NCBI GenBank assembly: GCA_011503125.2
Contig: WWBZ02000001.1
Span: 2,418,001-2,482,000, forward strand
From: Botryosphaeria dothidea
Lineage: Eukaryota > Ascomycota > Dothideomycetes > Botryosphaeriales > Botryosphaeriaceae
Direction of reading: 5' to 3'
Length of the DNA stretch: 64,000 nt
Part shown: piece by piece, positions 42,536 through 53,598 of the stretch
How the letters are laid out: each line of letters opens with the position of its first letter
Numbering within the stretch: the first letter of the stretch is position 1
The notes under the pieces: generated by a model
What the model was told of the DNA's origin: nothing
The model's database searches: none
What the model saw: the letters and a program-made list of their open reading frames with translations, nothing else
Translations under genes and position numbers: made by a program

Positions 42536-43978
42536 TGCCAGCAGAAGGAAGAGGAATCTGATGCGATTGATGAACGTATATTACAACCGTTTTTGGATGA
42601 ATCCCTTTCTTTTGCATCCTTGTATTCACTTGTTATTTTTCCTGTCGGAGCTGGGTTGATTCAAAATCCCCAAGTCTACGATCTTAACATATTTTTCACT
42701 CACATATCTTTACAAATAGTCAGTTCGGAGCTCACGTACATTCTTGGTTGATCTCAGATGGAGTGTGTTCTATCAGCCAAGTCGAATCCTGGAGTGCTTC
42801 CTCGTATTAGTTGAGATCAGGCAAGCCATTCAGTGAATCAAATTTACTACATCGGCACAAACGATCTTAGCTGTTTGGCTGCAAGTATTTGAACATCAGC
42901 CTTTCCATCCTGCTCAAGGCCACACTATGTCTTGTGCTGTAGGAAATCGCCGAGTAAGAAAAGCACCTATTCAGTCCCATTAACCGCTACAGTCTCATCG
43001 ACGATAGACCGCCCCGACTACTTCTTACACCATCGACCGTCAAAATGCATTTCACCTCCAACATGTTCTTCACCAGCGTTTCCGCTCAGCAGCTCCCTGA
43101 CTCCTGCGTCGTGGGTACCATCCATACATCCCGTGCGTCTCACACCCGCTGACTGGGGATATCATCCCTCGGTTCTGCTGCACCAACTGCAGGGAGTTCG
43201 GCGCAGGCACCGAGGAGCGCAACAACTGTCACGCCCTCTGCTCTGCGACTCGTACCAATTTGGCGGCTACTCTAGCATCTGCGAGAAGCTTGAAGAGGAC
43301 GGCAAGTTTATCTGAGGATGCCGGAGAGTGAAATTCCGGGCATGTAAATACGCAATGAAGTAGCATGAGAGCAGGAAATGTGAGGAGCCAAATAATCCAT
43401 TGATAGGCTACGCGCGTGATGATTACTTTGCAAGCGAGATTACCTTGAGGAGATATGGGAGGACTAAAGCATGGTAGGGAGCCACTGCGGCAGCCAAGGG
43501 GGCACAAGTCACATATTCGGACAGCTGACAATTGGTCTTCCTTGACTCGGGCAGTCTGACCAGGCCCGGGAGACCAAATCACTCCCGCTTCTTGGCCTCG
43601 GAACCCCAGATACACAATTGCAGTGGCGAGTCAGTGAATCCGGGGAGGGGAATTTCCCGAAGGCTCAAAATGGCGGAGGACTCCGGATCAAGATGGACGG
43701 TACGAAATCACAGGATGCCTGAAGTTAGTCTACACAAGACGCGAAGCTGGTTGTTATGAACGGAGTGCGGAGTGTGCGGAGTGTGCGGATGACATACCAC
43801 ACATGTGCCGTTTTCCGGTTGCACTTCCAGTCTAAATTGTTTCGTCTTAACATTTATTCCATTTACAAGCTGAATAGAGTAGTACATACTAACCTTTGAA
43901 GAACGCCGAGGATGTAATTAGACCTGATAACAATGACGTAGAGAAATCTGTGACCGAGTGAGTCTGTAAAGTGCCCAT
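42536..43978. other. Intergenic, about 1.4 kb
   Basis: A possible cysteine-bearing reading near 43,164-43,331 could not be joined to the ATG at 43045 by any GT/AG pair that keeps phase with its cysteines. The remaining frames lack motifs. The 9-10 bp repeat at 43763-43790 is listed separately. Confidence 0.4.
43763..43790. repeat. Short tandem repeat GGAGTGTGC
   Basis: The unit GGAGTG(TG)CGGAGTGTGCGGA repeats the core GTGCGGAGT about three times in 28 bp. Confidence 0.5.
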
Positions 43979-45973
43979 CTACTGCAGGCGCACGCCAGCC
44001 TGCCTGTTCTTCTTCGCCGTGCCCTCCATCGCAGTGTTCATTGCGGTGTGCTGGCTGGAATCCAAACTGCTCATGGCCTCCCTCTTCTTCTCTTCCTCGA
44101 TCTTCTTAAGACGCTTCTCGGTCTTCTGCTTGCCGGAGCCCTTGCCGTGGAACTGGTGGCTGAGATGCTTGAAAGCCTCCTTCTGGTTCATGCGGCGGCC
44201 GAACTCGTCGATGTAATTGAGCTCGACGTTCGGCTTGTACTCCTTGTTGAAGATCTCAGCCATCCTACGGGACTCCAGACGGTCACGGTCCTGGTTGGCC
44301 TTCTGGGCCATGGCCTCACGCTCGCGCGCGGACATGTGTTCCAGACGTCCGGAACGACGGTCGCGCTCACGCTGCAGCTTAGCGCGCATTTCAGCGTCGG
44401 TTTCCATCTTCTGCTTCTCGGCCAGGAAGCGCTGGTGCTCAACGTGCCTCTTGTTGAGCTCACTGCCTCCAGCTTCCTGGATTTGGCCACGCTGCCTGAG
44501 AAGGTTGAGAGTAGCCGCGACACCACGGTCAACAGTCTCTTCCTCGTCAAGGCCGGTGGTTGTGACAGCTGGAACCGAAGTACTCCGTCCCTCGCGTTCT
44601 TTTCGTTCCTCGGCTTCGTCAGCCTCAGCATAGGACTGTTCCATGTCAACATCACCCTCCTCATCCACTGCATTGGCGGCTTCTGAAACAGCACGGCTCC
44701 GAGGTTGCGAGAACTTGTTCCGCTGGCGCTCTGGTCGTTCCGTGGGTCCTTGCAGATTGGCCACAAACTCAGATGTCTCGTCGATGACCAGACCACCTTC
44801 CTCCTCCGGGGTTTCAACGCTGCTGATAACGTCCGGGGTGGCAGAGGCTTCTTCACGAAGCTGCCGTGCAAGATCTTCAGGCTTGACCTTCTTTCTCTTC
44901 TTCAAAGCAGCCCTTCTTTGCATGGCTAGATTTGCCTGCAAATCCTCATCGTCAATGACGTCCTCCACAATCTTCTTCCTTGGCGCAGCTTGCGGCTGGT
45001 CAATGTCCATGCCGCGATTATCTTGCACAGCAGCTGGCTCCGGAATAGGGAAAATGTCGTCATCATCCACAGCCTTCTTCCTTGACTTCTTTTCCTTCTT
45101 CTTTTTGGGCTTCTTGATCTTGACCTCTGAGGGATCGATGTAATCTGAGATTAGCGTGTCCTCCTGCAGGAAATCAAGGCTGATTTTGACCTTGGATTGA
45201 CCAACCGTCCCGTCCTCCTTGATTTTTTGTCTCTCTTCCACTGTTCTTCCCTGGCCGTCAAGAGTGAAGACCTTGCGTTTCTTGCCGTCGATCTCCTCAT
45301 CGTATTGGGCGAGAATGGATTGTTGACCAGACTCGTCCATATCGTTGGGATCGTACGCGCGCTTCCTTTTCTTTGATTCCAGACGCTGGTTCAGCCTCTC
45401 AGCTTCTGCCAGACCAAGATCCTCCAGCTCGTCTCCGGCCTCATCGTCATCAACCGCAGCATCCTTAAGCGTGAGAATGTGTTCCTCGCCCTCGCCGAGC
45501 TGATCAAACTCGTGCACGACCTTGACACCCGCCAGGTCCTTAGCGGTGTACTCTCGCTGAAGCTCGGCCTCGCGTTCAGCAAGTTCTTGCTCCAGCCGCC
45601 TGGCCTTCTCAAGCTTCTTCTGCCGCTTCTTCTGTCCAGCCAACCATGTCTTCGCATCGACATCGTCTCCTTCACCCAAGCCCTGGCCTTCAAGCTTAGC
45701 GAACCGCTGCGCCTGCTCCCGGGCCTTCTTGATAGCGTCCTTCTTAGCCTGCAATTTCGCCTTCGCTGCCTTCTCGTCCTCAATCTTCTGCCAGTTGTCG
45801 TAGGCGGCGGCGGAACGGGTCTCGAGGGTGCTGGCGGGTTCTTCATCGGAGTCACCATCGTTGGCCTCCTTGAAGACGGGGCCGGAGTCGTTTTCCTTGC
45901 CGGGGACCGGAAGGGGTTTCATGCCCATGGCCACCCGGATCTTGTTGGCCTCCTCGATGGAGATGGCGTCCAT
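43979..45973 (-). CDS. SART1/Snu66-family U4/U6.U5 tri-snRNP protein
   Basis: Start taken at MDAISIEEANKIRVAMGMKPL, the conserved family N-terminus; the frame continues upstream to 46192 without homology. 664 residues, single exon. It is a component of the tri-snRNP needed for spliceosome activation, in the nucleus. Evidence: the opening SIEEANKIR motif, high charge with long helices (KAKLQAKKDAIKKAREQAQ; KKRQKKLEKARRLEQEL), the GVKVVHEFDQLGEGEEHILTLKD region, the QQSILAQYDEEIDGKKRK block, LNLLRQRGQI and a conserved C-terminal section (VELNYIDEFGRRMNQKEAFK, LSHQFHGKGSGKQKTEKRLKK). These match the SART-1 family order. Because introns are short and abundant in this genome, the splicing machinery is expected to be complete. 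Confidence 0.9.
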   Translation of the reverse strand: MDAISIEEANKIRVAMGMKPLPVPGKENDSGPVFKEANDGDSDEEPASTLETRSAAAYDNWQKIEDEKAAKAKLQAKKDAIKKAREQAQRFAKLEGQGLGEGDDVDAKTWLAGQKKRQKKLEKARRLEQELAEREAELQREYTAKDLAGVKVVHEFDQLGEGEEHILTLKDAAVDDDEAGDELEDLGLAEAERLNQRLESKKRKRAYDPNDMDESGQQSILAQYDEEIDGKKRKVFTLDGQGRTVEERQKIKEDGTVGQSKVKISLDFLQEDTLISDYIDPSEVKIKKPKKKKEKKSRKKAVDDDDIFPIPEPAAVQDNRGMDIDQPQAAPRKKIVEDVIDDEDLQANLAMQRRAALKKRKKVKPEDLARQLREEASATPDVISSVETPEEEGGLVIDETSEFVANLQGPTERPERQRNKFSQPRSRAVSEAANAVDEEGDVDMEQSYAEADEAEERKEREGRSTSVPAVTTTGLDEEETVDRGVAATLNLLRQRGQIQEAGGSELNKRHVEHQRFLAEKQKMETDAEMRAKLQRERDRRSGRLEHMSAREREAMAQKANQDRDRLESRRMAEIFNKEYKPNVELNYIDEFGRRMNQKEAFKHLSHQFHGKGSGKQKTEKRLKKIEEEKKREAMSSLDSSQHTAMNTAMEGTAKKNRQAGVRLQ

Positions 45974-46984
45974 CTTGGCGGTGATGTTATCACGAAGGAG
46001 TTGAGTCGAGATGGTACCGCTCTGTGCGACGGCGGTGGTGGAAGATGGAGCGCGTCGGTGGTTGCGCGAGGCACGGCGTCGGCGGCGATAGAAGTTATCT
46101 TGACTTGAGCCGCCTTCACCGCCAAGCTTGATCCGGCTAGCGCGTCCGCGCACGGACTGCGAGCTCCATACAAAAATCTCTGGCGCCTGCAATTTTCTTC
46201 TGCACCAAACACAAACCTGTGTCCAGCGCTCCCGGACGCCTCACGGTACGCATCGCCGTCGTTTTGACCAGGAATCGCAGCTAACAGTCTCGCAGGTGTT
46301 TTTCGGTCGAGTGCTGCGACAGTTCGGCCGGCTATGCACAGGGGAGTCAATACGCTTCGGTGTACGTGTCTCTGTGCGGCCGACAGGTATTTCAGATCCA
46401 CAGCGGGTCGTGCTGAACGGTTCCCTGGAGCTCTGCTCCAGGTTGAGCCGGGAAGACGGCTTTGCGGCGCGCCACATTCCTAGTTTCCGCAGAATACTCC
46501 ATTGGAGGCTGAAGACAGGAGACACAACCGTGGCAGCGTACATACACTTAGATAGTCTTTGATCCTTGTGAACCTGCAAGTCAGCCTATTGAAAACCCGC
46601 GGCTGTTCTACCGGAGAGCAATCTCTCATAGGACACTGCATAGTTCGGTTATACCGGCAGGCCAGCTCTGAGACACGTGCGATGTTATGATGTCGCTCCA
46701 TTTGAGCTCAGCCCATGGAATACGTTTACGGCCAATATGGTCATATGTATATGCCCAGGCACATATCAGTTCATGCTTCATCGAAGATGCTGGCGCATTG
46801 GTCCTGATCTTGCAGTATTTTGGCATTGGATTGATGCATGAATCTTTCCATACCAGCACTTCTCGAATCGGATTTTGTCTTTGCTCAAGATCCGTCAAAT
46901 GCAATCCATAATTTTACAATAGCCTTCCGTTGAACCCATGATATCCACAATTCGTACAATCTGCCTGTCCCAGACTGATCCATC
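45974..46984. other. Intergenic, about 1 kb
   Basis: The SART1 promoter and the 3' flank of the ribosomal protein gene. The frame upstream of the SART1 start is basic and unlike the family. No other gene seen. Confidence 0.5.
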
Positions 46985-47692
46985 TTATGCCGTGACCTTG
47001 ACCGCGGGGCCATCCTGCTTCAAGCCCTCCTCATCTGCCACACCTTCCACGATAGCTTCTTGACCAGCCTCGCTCAGCGGCACGGTGCTACCCTCCTTGT
47101 CCAGCTGGGCATCATAACTCCTAACCTGCTGCGCCATCTGCTCGTCTGTGACCTTCTCGCCGCCCATCCCCCTCGTCTGCTCATCGAACAGCGTCTCCGG
47201 TGGCAAGCCGAGCTCCTCGCGCTGCTTCGAGAACCGCTTCTTCACGGCGTCCGTCTGCATGATGCGCCACCGCAGCAGCCAGCCGCCCATGCCGAGCTCC
47301 TTGATCCGCGCGCTCTTCTCGCCCAGCAGGTACTCGTCCAGGCCGCCGACCTTGTCGATGGTGCGCAGCACGCGCGTCGAGACGCGCACGCGGACGGGCC
47401 GGTTGAGGGCACGCGAGAAGAGGCTCTTGTACTGGATGTTGGGGCGCCATTGGCGGCGCGTCTTGAGCTCCGTCTTGCGGGACACGTTGTTGCCGAATTG
47501 GATGCGGGCGCCGCCGTAGAGGCCGTGGTTAGATTGCTTGAACCAGCGGTTGGGTCCGTAGGGGTACGCCGGCACATCCTTGTGGTCGTCGCGCAGTTTG
47601 GCTTTTGTCGATTTGGCGCAGAGCGGGGCGCTGAGGCTGAAGTGTCTTGTTTGTTGGACGAGGAACGATGGCGTGGGGGCGCGGAGAGGCAT
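46985..47692 (-). CDS. Mitochondrial ribosomal protein bL28m (Mrpl24-like)
   Basis: 235 residues, single exon. The start MPLRAPTPSFLVQQTRHFSL is a typical mitochondrial presequence. The L28 core follows: YGGARIQFGNNVSRKTELKTRRQWRPNIQ, then RPVRVRVSTRVLRTIDKVGGLDEYLL, with basic segments to contact rRNA; bacterial L28 has GxRPxxGNxVSHANNKTKRRWxPN and VSxKxLRTIxK, which these match. The remaining 100 residues are a fungal mitochondrial extension, acidic at the end. It belongs to the large subunit of the mitoribosome. It is divergent from PTH2, 583 bp apart. Confidence 0.9.
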   Translation of the reverse strand: MPLRAPTPSFLVQQTRHFSLSAPLCAKSTKAKLRDDHKDVPAYPYGPNRWFKQSNHGLYGGARIQFGNNVSRKTELKTRRQWRPNIQYKSLFSRALNRPVRVRVSTRVLRTIDKVGGLDEYLLGEKSARIKELGMGGWLLRWRIMQTDAVKKRFSKQREELGLPPETLFDEQTRGMGGEKVTDEQMAQQVRSYDAQLDKEGSTVPLSEAGQEAIVEGVADEEGLKQDGPAVKVTA

Positions 47693-48275
47693 TGTGGCCT
47701 TTGTGGTTGGGCGCGGTGCCCGAATGTGTTTGTGGGGGGGTGGTGAGGGTGGTGTTGCTGTTGCTGCTCGGTGTCTGTCTTCTGCAGATCAGAAAGTCGG
47801 CCGGAGGTGATTTTAGCCGCGCGCTTGATCTCAGCCACGCTCCGCGCTGGACGGTTTGCTCGAAAGAAGCACGACTCGTAAACTGGAAAATTTCAAGAAA
47901 AGAGAGAGAATGTAAGCAAGCAGCAATTGGTGCTCAAGCAGCCTTGAAAAATTCAAAATCTTTTCCCGAGCGGTGGCAATTGCACTTCTACATTCGTCTC
48001 TCAACAACGCCTCTATGAAAAACTTACTTTTGTTTTGGAATCACAATGTAGAAATGAAGCAAATCGATTTCTTTTATCAAGCACATATCTACATATAAGG
48101 TGCTAAATCGGCGTGGCTCGAAAACAATAAGATTCGCCGGGTATGCACTGTGTGTTTAAGACTGAGATCGGCCGTCGACGTCAGTCCTGCGGAGCTGCCT
48201 AACTGATTCTCGCGCCGATCAACCAAAAACATTCGCCGTTCTGCTCCCACTCGCTCAACTTCCCACCCGCCTACC
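47693..48275. promoter_or_regulatory. Divergent promoter, bL28m / PTH2
   Basis: A gap between divergent starts. AT-rich in the middle, no motif beyond this. Confidence 0.5.
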
Positions 48276-48980
48276 ATGTCTGCCATGCGCCAGAGCATAG
48301 CAATCCCTTTTCACTGGCTTGTCGGCGCCTTCGTCGGCACCCTCGGCGGCGTTATCGTCGGTGGTATATGGTTCGGCCGCCGCGTCTCGGAAGAATGGTA
48401 TTTGCAGGGTCTGATGGCCGGCCGGGCAGAGGCAAAGGAAAAGAAGAAAGAGAAGCGCGCCAAAAAGGAGGACGAGGACAGCAGCAGCTCTGAAGAAGAG
48501 AGCGACTCGGACGATGAGGCCGTTCCCGTCGAGCGGCAAGAGCTCGATCCCTTCACGGACCGCAACGAAGAGTGCAAGCTGGTGCTTGTTGTTCGCACAG
48601 ATCTGAAGATGGGTCAAGGTAGTTTTCCCCCAGATTTCTGAATCTTGCATGACTGAGATTGATAATTCGCAGGCAAGGTTGCTGCGCAGTGCGGCCATGC
48701 TACTCTCGCTTGCTACAAGGCCTTCCTCCGCCAGGCTCCCGATTCACCCGTCCTCCGCCGCTGGGAAAGATATGGCCAGATGAAGGTGGCGCTGAAGTGC
48801 ACGAGCGAGGAAGAAATGGAACTCCTGCAGGCGCAGGCTCTGAGCCTTGGGCTTTGCGCGCAGATCATCCACGATGCGGGACGCACACAGATCGCTGCCG
48901 GTAGCGCCACGGTGCTGGGCATTGGTCCCGGCCCGGTGAGTGTGGTCAATCAAGTCACCGGACACCTGAAGCTGTTGTAG
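48276..48980 (+). CDS. PTH2: Peptidyl-tRNA hydrolase 2
   Basis: Exons 48276-48618 and 48673-48980 with a 54-bp intron, 216 residues. It releases peptides from peptidyl-tRNAs that fall off the ribosome. The N-terminus has one membrane helix (FHWLVGAFVGTLGGVIVGGIWFG), followed by a very charged linker (EAKEKKKEKRAKKEDEDSSSSE). The catalytic domain starts [26 protein letters not shown], the conserved family start with the K-x-A-AQC-H-A catalytic stretch; later landmarks are IIHDAGRTQIAAGSATVLGIGPGP and VNQVTGHLKLL at the C-terminus. The helix fits anchoring to the mitochondrial outer membrane or ER as known for Pth2. Confidence 0.94.
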
Positions 48981-49548
48981 AGTGGAAGTTGTTCTACTAA
49001 GGTGCCCTTCCCGTTCGACTGGATTAGCACTCGAGGAGTTTCAGAGGTGGGAAAGCTCGAGATGACATGCATGTTGCTGGAGTCGAAGAAAGATAGAAAA
49101 AATCATTGCGCCCTCTGAATAAGATAGGCGTATTGAAAAAGAGAGCGAGCTTTACGCATCATTACGCATGCTCACAGCACGAGACAGAAGCAACAGGTCT
49201 CTGGAGTCATGCCAACTTTGGGCGAGGGAGGGTGAGGATTTTTCCAGCTTCTCCGCCAAGGATTTTGCTGCTGCTGAAAGCAGGATGAGTAAAGTATGAG
49301 GCAGATGAGATGCTCACGGCCTACCCATTGAGTCGACGACGAGTCACGATGGCCCCTTTTACTTCACTCTGATAAACCAAAGACCACTCAAGGAGAATCG
49401 ACCCGAGCTTCTCAAAGATTTGGCGCTTCAATACACAGTCGAATAGTCAGAACATCTCAGATGCACGATCAAATTCGTCTCTAGCGAGTAACGTCCAATT
49501 CGAAAGAAGATATCTTACACAAGTATATGGCTTTACAAAGACATCATC
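48981..49548. other. Convergent intergenic region
   Basis: About 570 bp, AT-rich; 3' flanks only. Confidence 0.5.
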
Positions 49549-50669
49549 TTATCTGCGCTCATTTTTCTTCTGCTTCTCGATCTCTTCTCTGAAGGTTTCC
49601 CCTTCGTCCTCAACTGGCGCCGGTACAAGGTACGCCAGACTGTCATTGCTTGACCTACTGGGCGCCTCCGGTAGCGGATTATCAGTGTACTCCGATCTCA
49701 GAAGTTCCCGTTCCTGCAGCATGATGTCGTCTTCTTTCGACCTTCCTTGACCAAGACGCTGGCGACGCGACTTGCGGATTCCGTAACCTCTGTTGCGACC
49801 CAAGTTGCTGCCAAAACTAATGCGCCTCTGCTTGCGCATAGCATAGAACAAACCAACCGCGACGACTGCCAGAGCTCCTAGACATACAGGAACACCGATC
49901 TTCAATCCCGATTTCTCCGATTCCTTCGCTGAAGCAGTTATTTGGCCATGCGTTGGTTTCGGCCTGAGTTGGATGGTTGGACCAGTGTAGACGATGGCCG
50001 GAGCACCCGCAGCGGTAGTGAATTGCTGGGCAAAGATGGTGAGGTTGTAAGCTGTGTCCTGCTGCAACAAGTTTTGCTTCATGTCGACTGATATGCCGCC
50101 AATGGCGCTGCTGATTGGTCCACTTGACCACACATTTTGGCTAGTGTCGTTGGACAAGTTGAGCAGGATATCGATGGTCGAATTAGATCCGAAGTAGTTG
50201 GTGTTCCATGTCACAAAGTAGTCTTCTCCCGAGTAAAGCTCTGTGTTGTTGGCTGGGAGACAGAACGGCTTGGCAGAAGCATCGACGCAGACTGGGAAGT
50301 TCTTGCTGGAAGTCAATGAAGTCTCGGCGGAGGTTGCATTGCTTCTGAAGCTCGCGTTCTGCGCTGCTGCGGTCTCCACACTGACTGTTGTAGTTGGCGT
50401 CGCAGGCAGTGCGAAATCAACGGCCGTGGCCGAGCTACTGATGGCTATCTCCACAAGAGCGGCTGTGGGGTGAGGCGATATAGCCGAAGAGGTGGAGTCT
50501 GGAGATGGTCAGTCCGGGCTGGATAAGGGAGCTTTGACTTCGGTGATCAGAACGTCTGAACAGACAATCGCAACTCACCAGATCTCTTCCCTACAGGGCC
50601 GGCTGCGGCAGCGAGGACATGGGCAGTAGCGGCACCCAGAGCGGCGAAACTGACACGCGTCAGACGCAT
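49549..50669 (-). CDS. Single-pass cell-surface membrane protein
   Basis: Exons 50669-50579 and 50498-49549 with an 80-bp intron, 346 residues. Signal peptide MRLTRVSFAALGAATAHVLA; extracellular part of about 215 residues rich in Ser/Thr/Asn with two cysteines close together (FPVCVDASAKPFCLP) and many N-x-S/T sites (NATS, NNTE, NSTI, NLSN, NDTS, NLTI). One transmembrane helix (IGVPVCLGALAVVAVGLFYAM) is followed by a basic stop-transfer MRKQRRISF and a charged tail of about 95 residues with EEIEKQKKNERR at its end. The topology resembles fungal wall-sensing or adhesin-like type I proteins, and the VCVDASAKPFCLPANNTELYSGEDYFVTWN region fits a small beta-sandwich common in these. The exact family is not assigned. 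Confidence 0.75.
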
Positions 50670-51310
50670 AGTGTGCACTGACAGAGTGATAAATGAAGGA
50701 TGGACACAGTGCGCGTGTGCCGGTCTTCACGGCGGAGTGGATATGAAGAGGTGCGGACCTGGTGTGAGTAGTTGTGCATATTTTAGAAGACACGTTGTCA
50801 TCGACCACCGCGCCTCCTTTGCAGAGGCCATGGTTGCACTCCCTCAACAGTGGCGCGCCATGCTCAATTCCACGGCGGCCCTGGGAATGCAGGCGCAGAC
50901 GCGACGGGCGTTGGGGAGTCGAGGAGCTCTGACCAACGGTTGGAAGCCGGGGAGCTCGGCACTAGGCCGGATCGGTGGTAGACTGCCGTCAGCTTAATTC
51001 GACGCGTCGTTTCGAGGGTTTCCCCTGCCCTCGCTGCGCTTTCTGTGACCTGGCATCTTTCTCGTCGCTTGCGCCTCGTCGTTTTACAATTTCTGCCTAT
51101 CCTTAGCCTTGCATAGCCAGACATTCGCCCGCCCGGCCAACAAGGTTCCGTTGCCGCTCTGCTGCCTGCTGCTGTTCCTGCCGCCACATTCCCTGGTGCT
51201 TATTACCTGCACGATTACCGCATCGTCGCACACCATTGCGCGCCGTCCCTCGCCTCCGCTCTCTCCCTTCACAACCGTCCTCTGCAACCCCTCCGCGCGC
51301 CACCACCGCA
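50670..51310. promoter_or_regulatory. Divergent promoter region
   Basis: About 640 bp between the surface-protein gene (minus) and the secretory gene (plus). The right half is C/T-rich leader. No coding motif. Confidence 0.45.
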
Positions 51311-52231
51311 ATGCGCTTCTCCAAGGCTCTTCTTGTCGCGCTCCCCGCGCTTGCGCTTGCTGAAGAGCAGGTGCCTCTGGCCGAGAAGGTCAAGGGCTGG
51401 TTCAACAAGGCCCAGGACTACGTCTCTACAGCCATTCCCGCCGTGCAGTCGCCCATCGATGCCGGCGCGTCCAAGGTTGTTCAGAAGACGGTCGCGAACC
51501 TGACTCTGGAGAACTGGCGCGAAATTGTTACTCCCAGCGCGTCCGCCGCTTCCCAGGGCCCTGAGGAATGGTTGATCTACCTTACCGGCGGCAACAAGAC
51601 CTGCTTCGGCATGTGCGGAAACACCACTGAGGCTTGGAATGTACGTTGCGACTCCTGCCCCGCTTCGTCGGTGACCTGATGCTAACCGCTTGTCGCCTTG
51701 CAGAAGTCTGTTCCTCTCCTCGCTGCCAGCCCCAAGTCACCTCACCTCGGTCAGGTCGACTGCGAGGCTGAGCCCATCCTCTGCAACAGTTGGGCCGCTG
51801 GTCCTCCCTCGATCCTTCACGTGCTTGTTCCTGCTCCTCTTGCCGATCAGTCCAAGCCCGCTACGACTGTCCGCTTCATCAACCTGAACAGGGTCAACAC
51901 CACCGCTGCCGACATCGCCAAGATTCACATCGAGGAGACTTACAAGAACACCGAGCCGTACGAGGGCATTTTCCACCCCTTCGATGGCCCGCTCCAGCAG
52001 TACGGCCTTGCCGTCCCCGTCGCCTACGTTATCTGGGGTTTCTCCAAGATGCCTAGCTGGCTGCCCATGATTGCCATCTCCATGCTCAGCAGGACCTTCG
52101 TGTAGGTTTCCCCACTCCAATTATCTTGCAGGCGTTTCCCAGAATCAATCAAACTAACGTCTAGTAGCCGGAGAGCTGCTCCCACTCCCGGCGGTGCCCG
52201 CCCCGCCGCCGCTCCTGCCGCGGCCCAGTAG
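51311..52231 (+). CDS. ER-type secretory membrane protein, thioredoxin-like pattern
   Basis: Exons 51311-51640, 51704-52101 and 52168-52231, introns of 63 and 66 bp (the second with ACTAAC), 263 residues. Signal peptide MRFSKALLVALPALALA. The lumenal part includes NKTCFGMCGNTT (a C-x3-C pair), then SPKSPHLGQVDCEAEPILCNSW, whose order D-C...L-C followed by a P-S-I-L strand is like a thioredoxin fold after its active-site strand; this is resemblance only. A hydrophobic segment near the end (LAVPVAYVIWGFSKMPSWLPMIAISML) could be a membrane anchor, and the last exon is a short Ala/Pro-rich tail (RAAPTPGGARPAAAPAAAQ). Without the second intron the frame would stop at the 5' splice site, so this intron is a plausible regulated step. 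Likely ER residence; function unknown. Confidence 0.75.
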
Positions 52232-52800
52232 ATGCGCGCGCGTAAACAAAAACAACGAGCTGCATGACATTGATGCTCCCACTGTGGTGAATTCGATGCA
52301 ACTTTATCCGCAGTTTACTTGGGTATTAGATCACTTGGATGAGTCAGGGATGTATATACCTGTCACGAGTACTGTTATGAGTACAGAAGCGCACGGCGAA
52401 ACGTCATGGGGCTACTTTAGGACTTTAGGTAGTTAAGGACTACGGGGCGTTCGGTCTCACGGTCAATTGAATTTTTTTGGAATGAATTGGTGCCCTGTTC
52501 TTATGCTGAGAGTGCGGCCAGCTGGACTCCATAATTTTACCATTGTTTAAATTTGGTGGCTTCAGACTATGGACCCGGTTGAGCGCCTCACGCTACTACT
52601 GGTAATTGTGACCGGATGACGCGAGCGCGTTGTGCGCCCGCAGTAGCGCGTCTTGCCGATGAATCAGCGAAAGCGATAAGATACCGGCGTTCTAAAACTC
52701 CGACGGGACCTCATGGAAATCTGATCGGCTCCGAACCACCAGAGCTCTCGACCTGCTCGACTTGCGAAGACACCCCCCAATTCTCCCCACAACCGCCAAG
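52232..52800. other. Intergenic spacer
   Basis: About 570 bp holding the 3' flank and next promoter; no motif. Confidence 0.5.
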
Positions 52801-53598
52801 ATGCCGACAATAGGGCAGCGCATGTTTAAGATGAAGGAGGTACGACTGCTTCCATCCCGCATGTTTCCACAACATATGCTAACGTACGCGCGAATCTACA
52901 GAAGGTAACAACTCACGCATCTCCGCTCTACCTCCGCAGAACGCACGACTGAGACCGCCATTCTCCCCAATTAGCTCCTCTCGATCAGACTCGGCCCGGG
53001 CGCCGCCGTGTTACCGAAAGATGTCAAGAAGATAACCATGCGCTTCGCGCCCAAGATCGACGACGGCCACCGCGGACCCAAGTACGTGCAAACCCACGCG
53101 CAACCATTTCAGCTTTGGCAACCGCGCAGAATCCCCACACGACAATATTTTTTTTCTGACAGCGTCATCTTTGCGGCAACTTGTAGGAGGTTCTTCAGGC
53201 ACATCCTGCCGCGCATAAAATACCGCAACCCCGCGCTGCCCATCACCGTCGACCGCTCCGCCGCCCAGTCCGACCCAGCCATCCTGAACGTCGTCTTCAA
53301 GGACGACAGCGCGTCCACCTCGGCGCCTGCACCGGCCGCCGAAGGTGGCGACCGCGTCGTCACCATCCAGATGAAGCACAAGTCCGAGAGCGAGATCCTC
53401 CGGCAGCTGTACGAGGTCACCGGCGCGAAGGAGGTCGAGCCGACGGATGTGGAGCAGGAGGAGCTGAGGCAGCTGACGGAGCGCAAGGAGCGGAGCAGGA
53501 AGGATAGCGAGAGGATGTTTGGGGTGAATAGGCAGAGGAAGAGGGAGGCGGAGATGCTGGCTGCGGCGAGGGGTGAGGTGGGGATTAACCCGGCATAA
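52801..53598 (+). CDS. Mitochondrial ribosomal protein, L51/S25/CI-B8 domain (Mrp49-like)
   Basis: Exons read as 52801-52839, possibly 52902-52904 (3 nt), 52975-53081 and 53187-53598. It makes 186 residues with the micro-exon or 185 without. The domain reads LLSIRLGPGAAVLPKDVKKITMRFAPKI, then GHRGPKRFFRHILPRIKYRNPALPITVDRS, the pattern of the L51/S25/CI-B8 thioredoxin-like fold of mL61/Mrp49. The tail is charged and helical (ELRQLTERKERSRKDSERM). The third intron is 105 bp, a multiple of three without stop, so intron-retained transcripts would still be translated. The MPTIGQRMFKM start is short and basic, consistent with mitochondrial import. Confidence 0.82.

Noticed and set aside
43045..43331. 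Possible small cysteine-rich secreted protein
   Set aside because: The ATG at 43045 and the frame with clustered cysteines (about 43,164-43,331) are in different phases, and the available GT/AG pairs either break phase or remove the cysteines.
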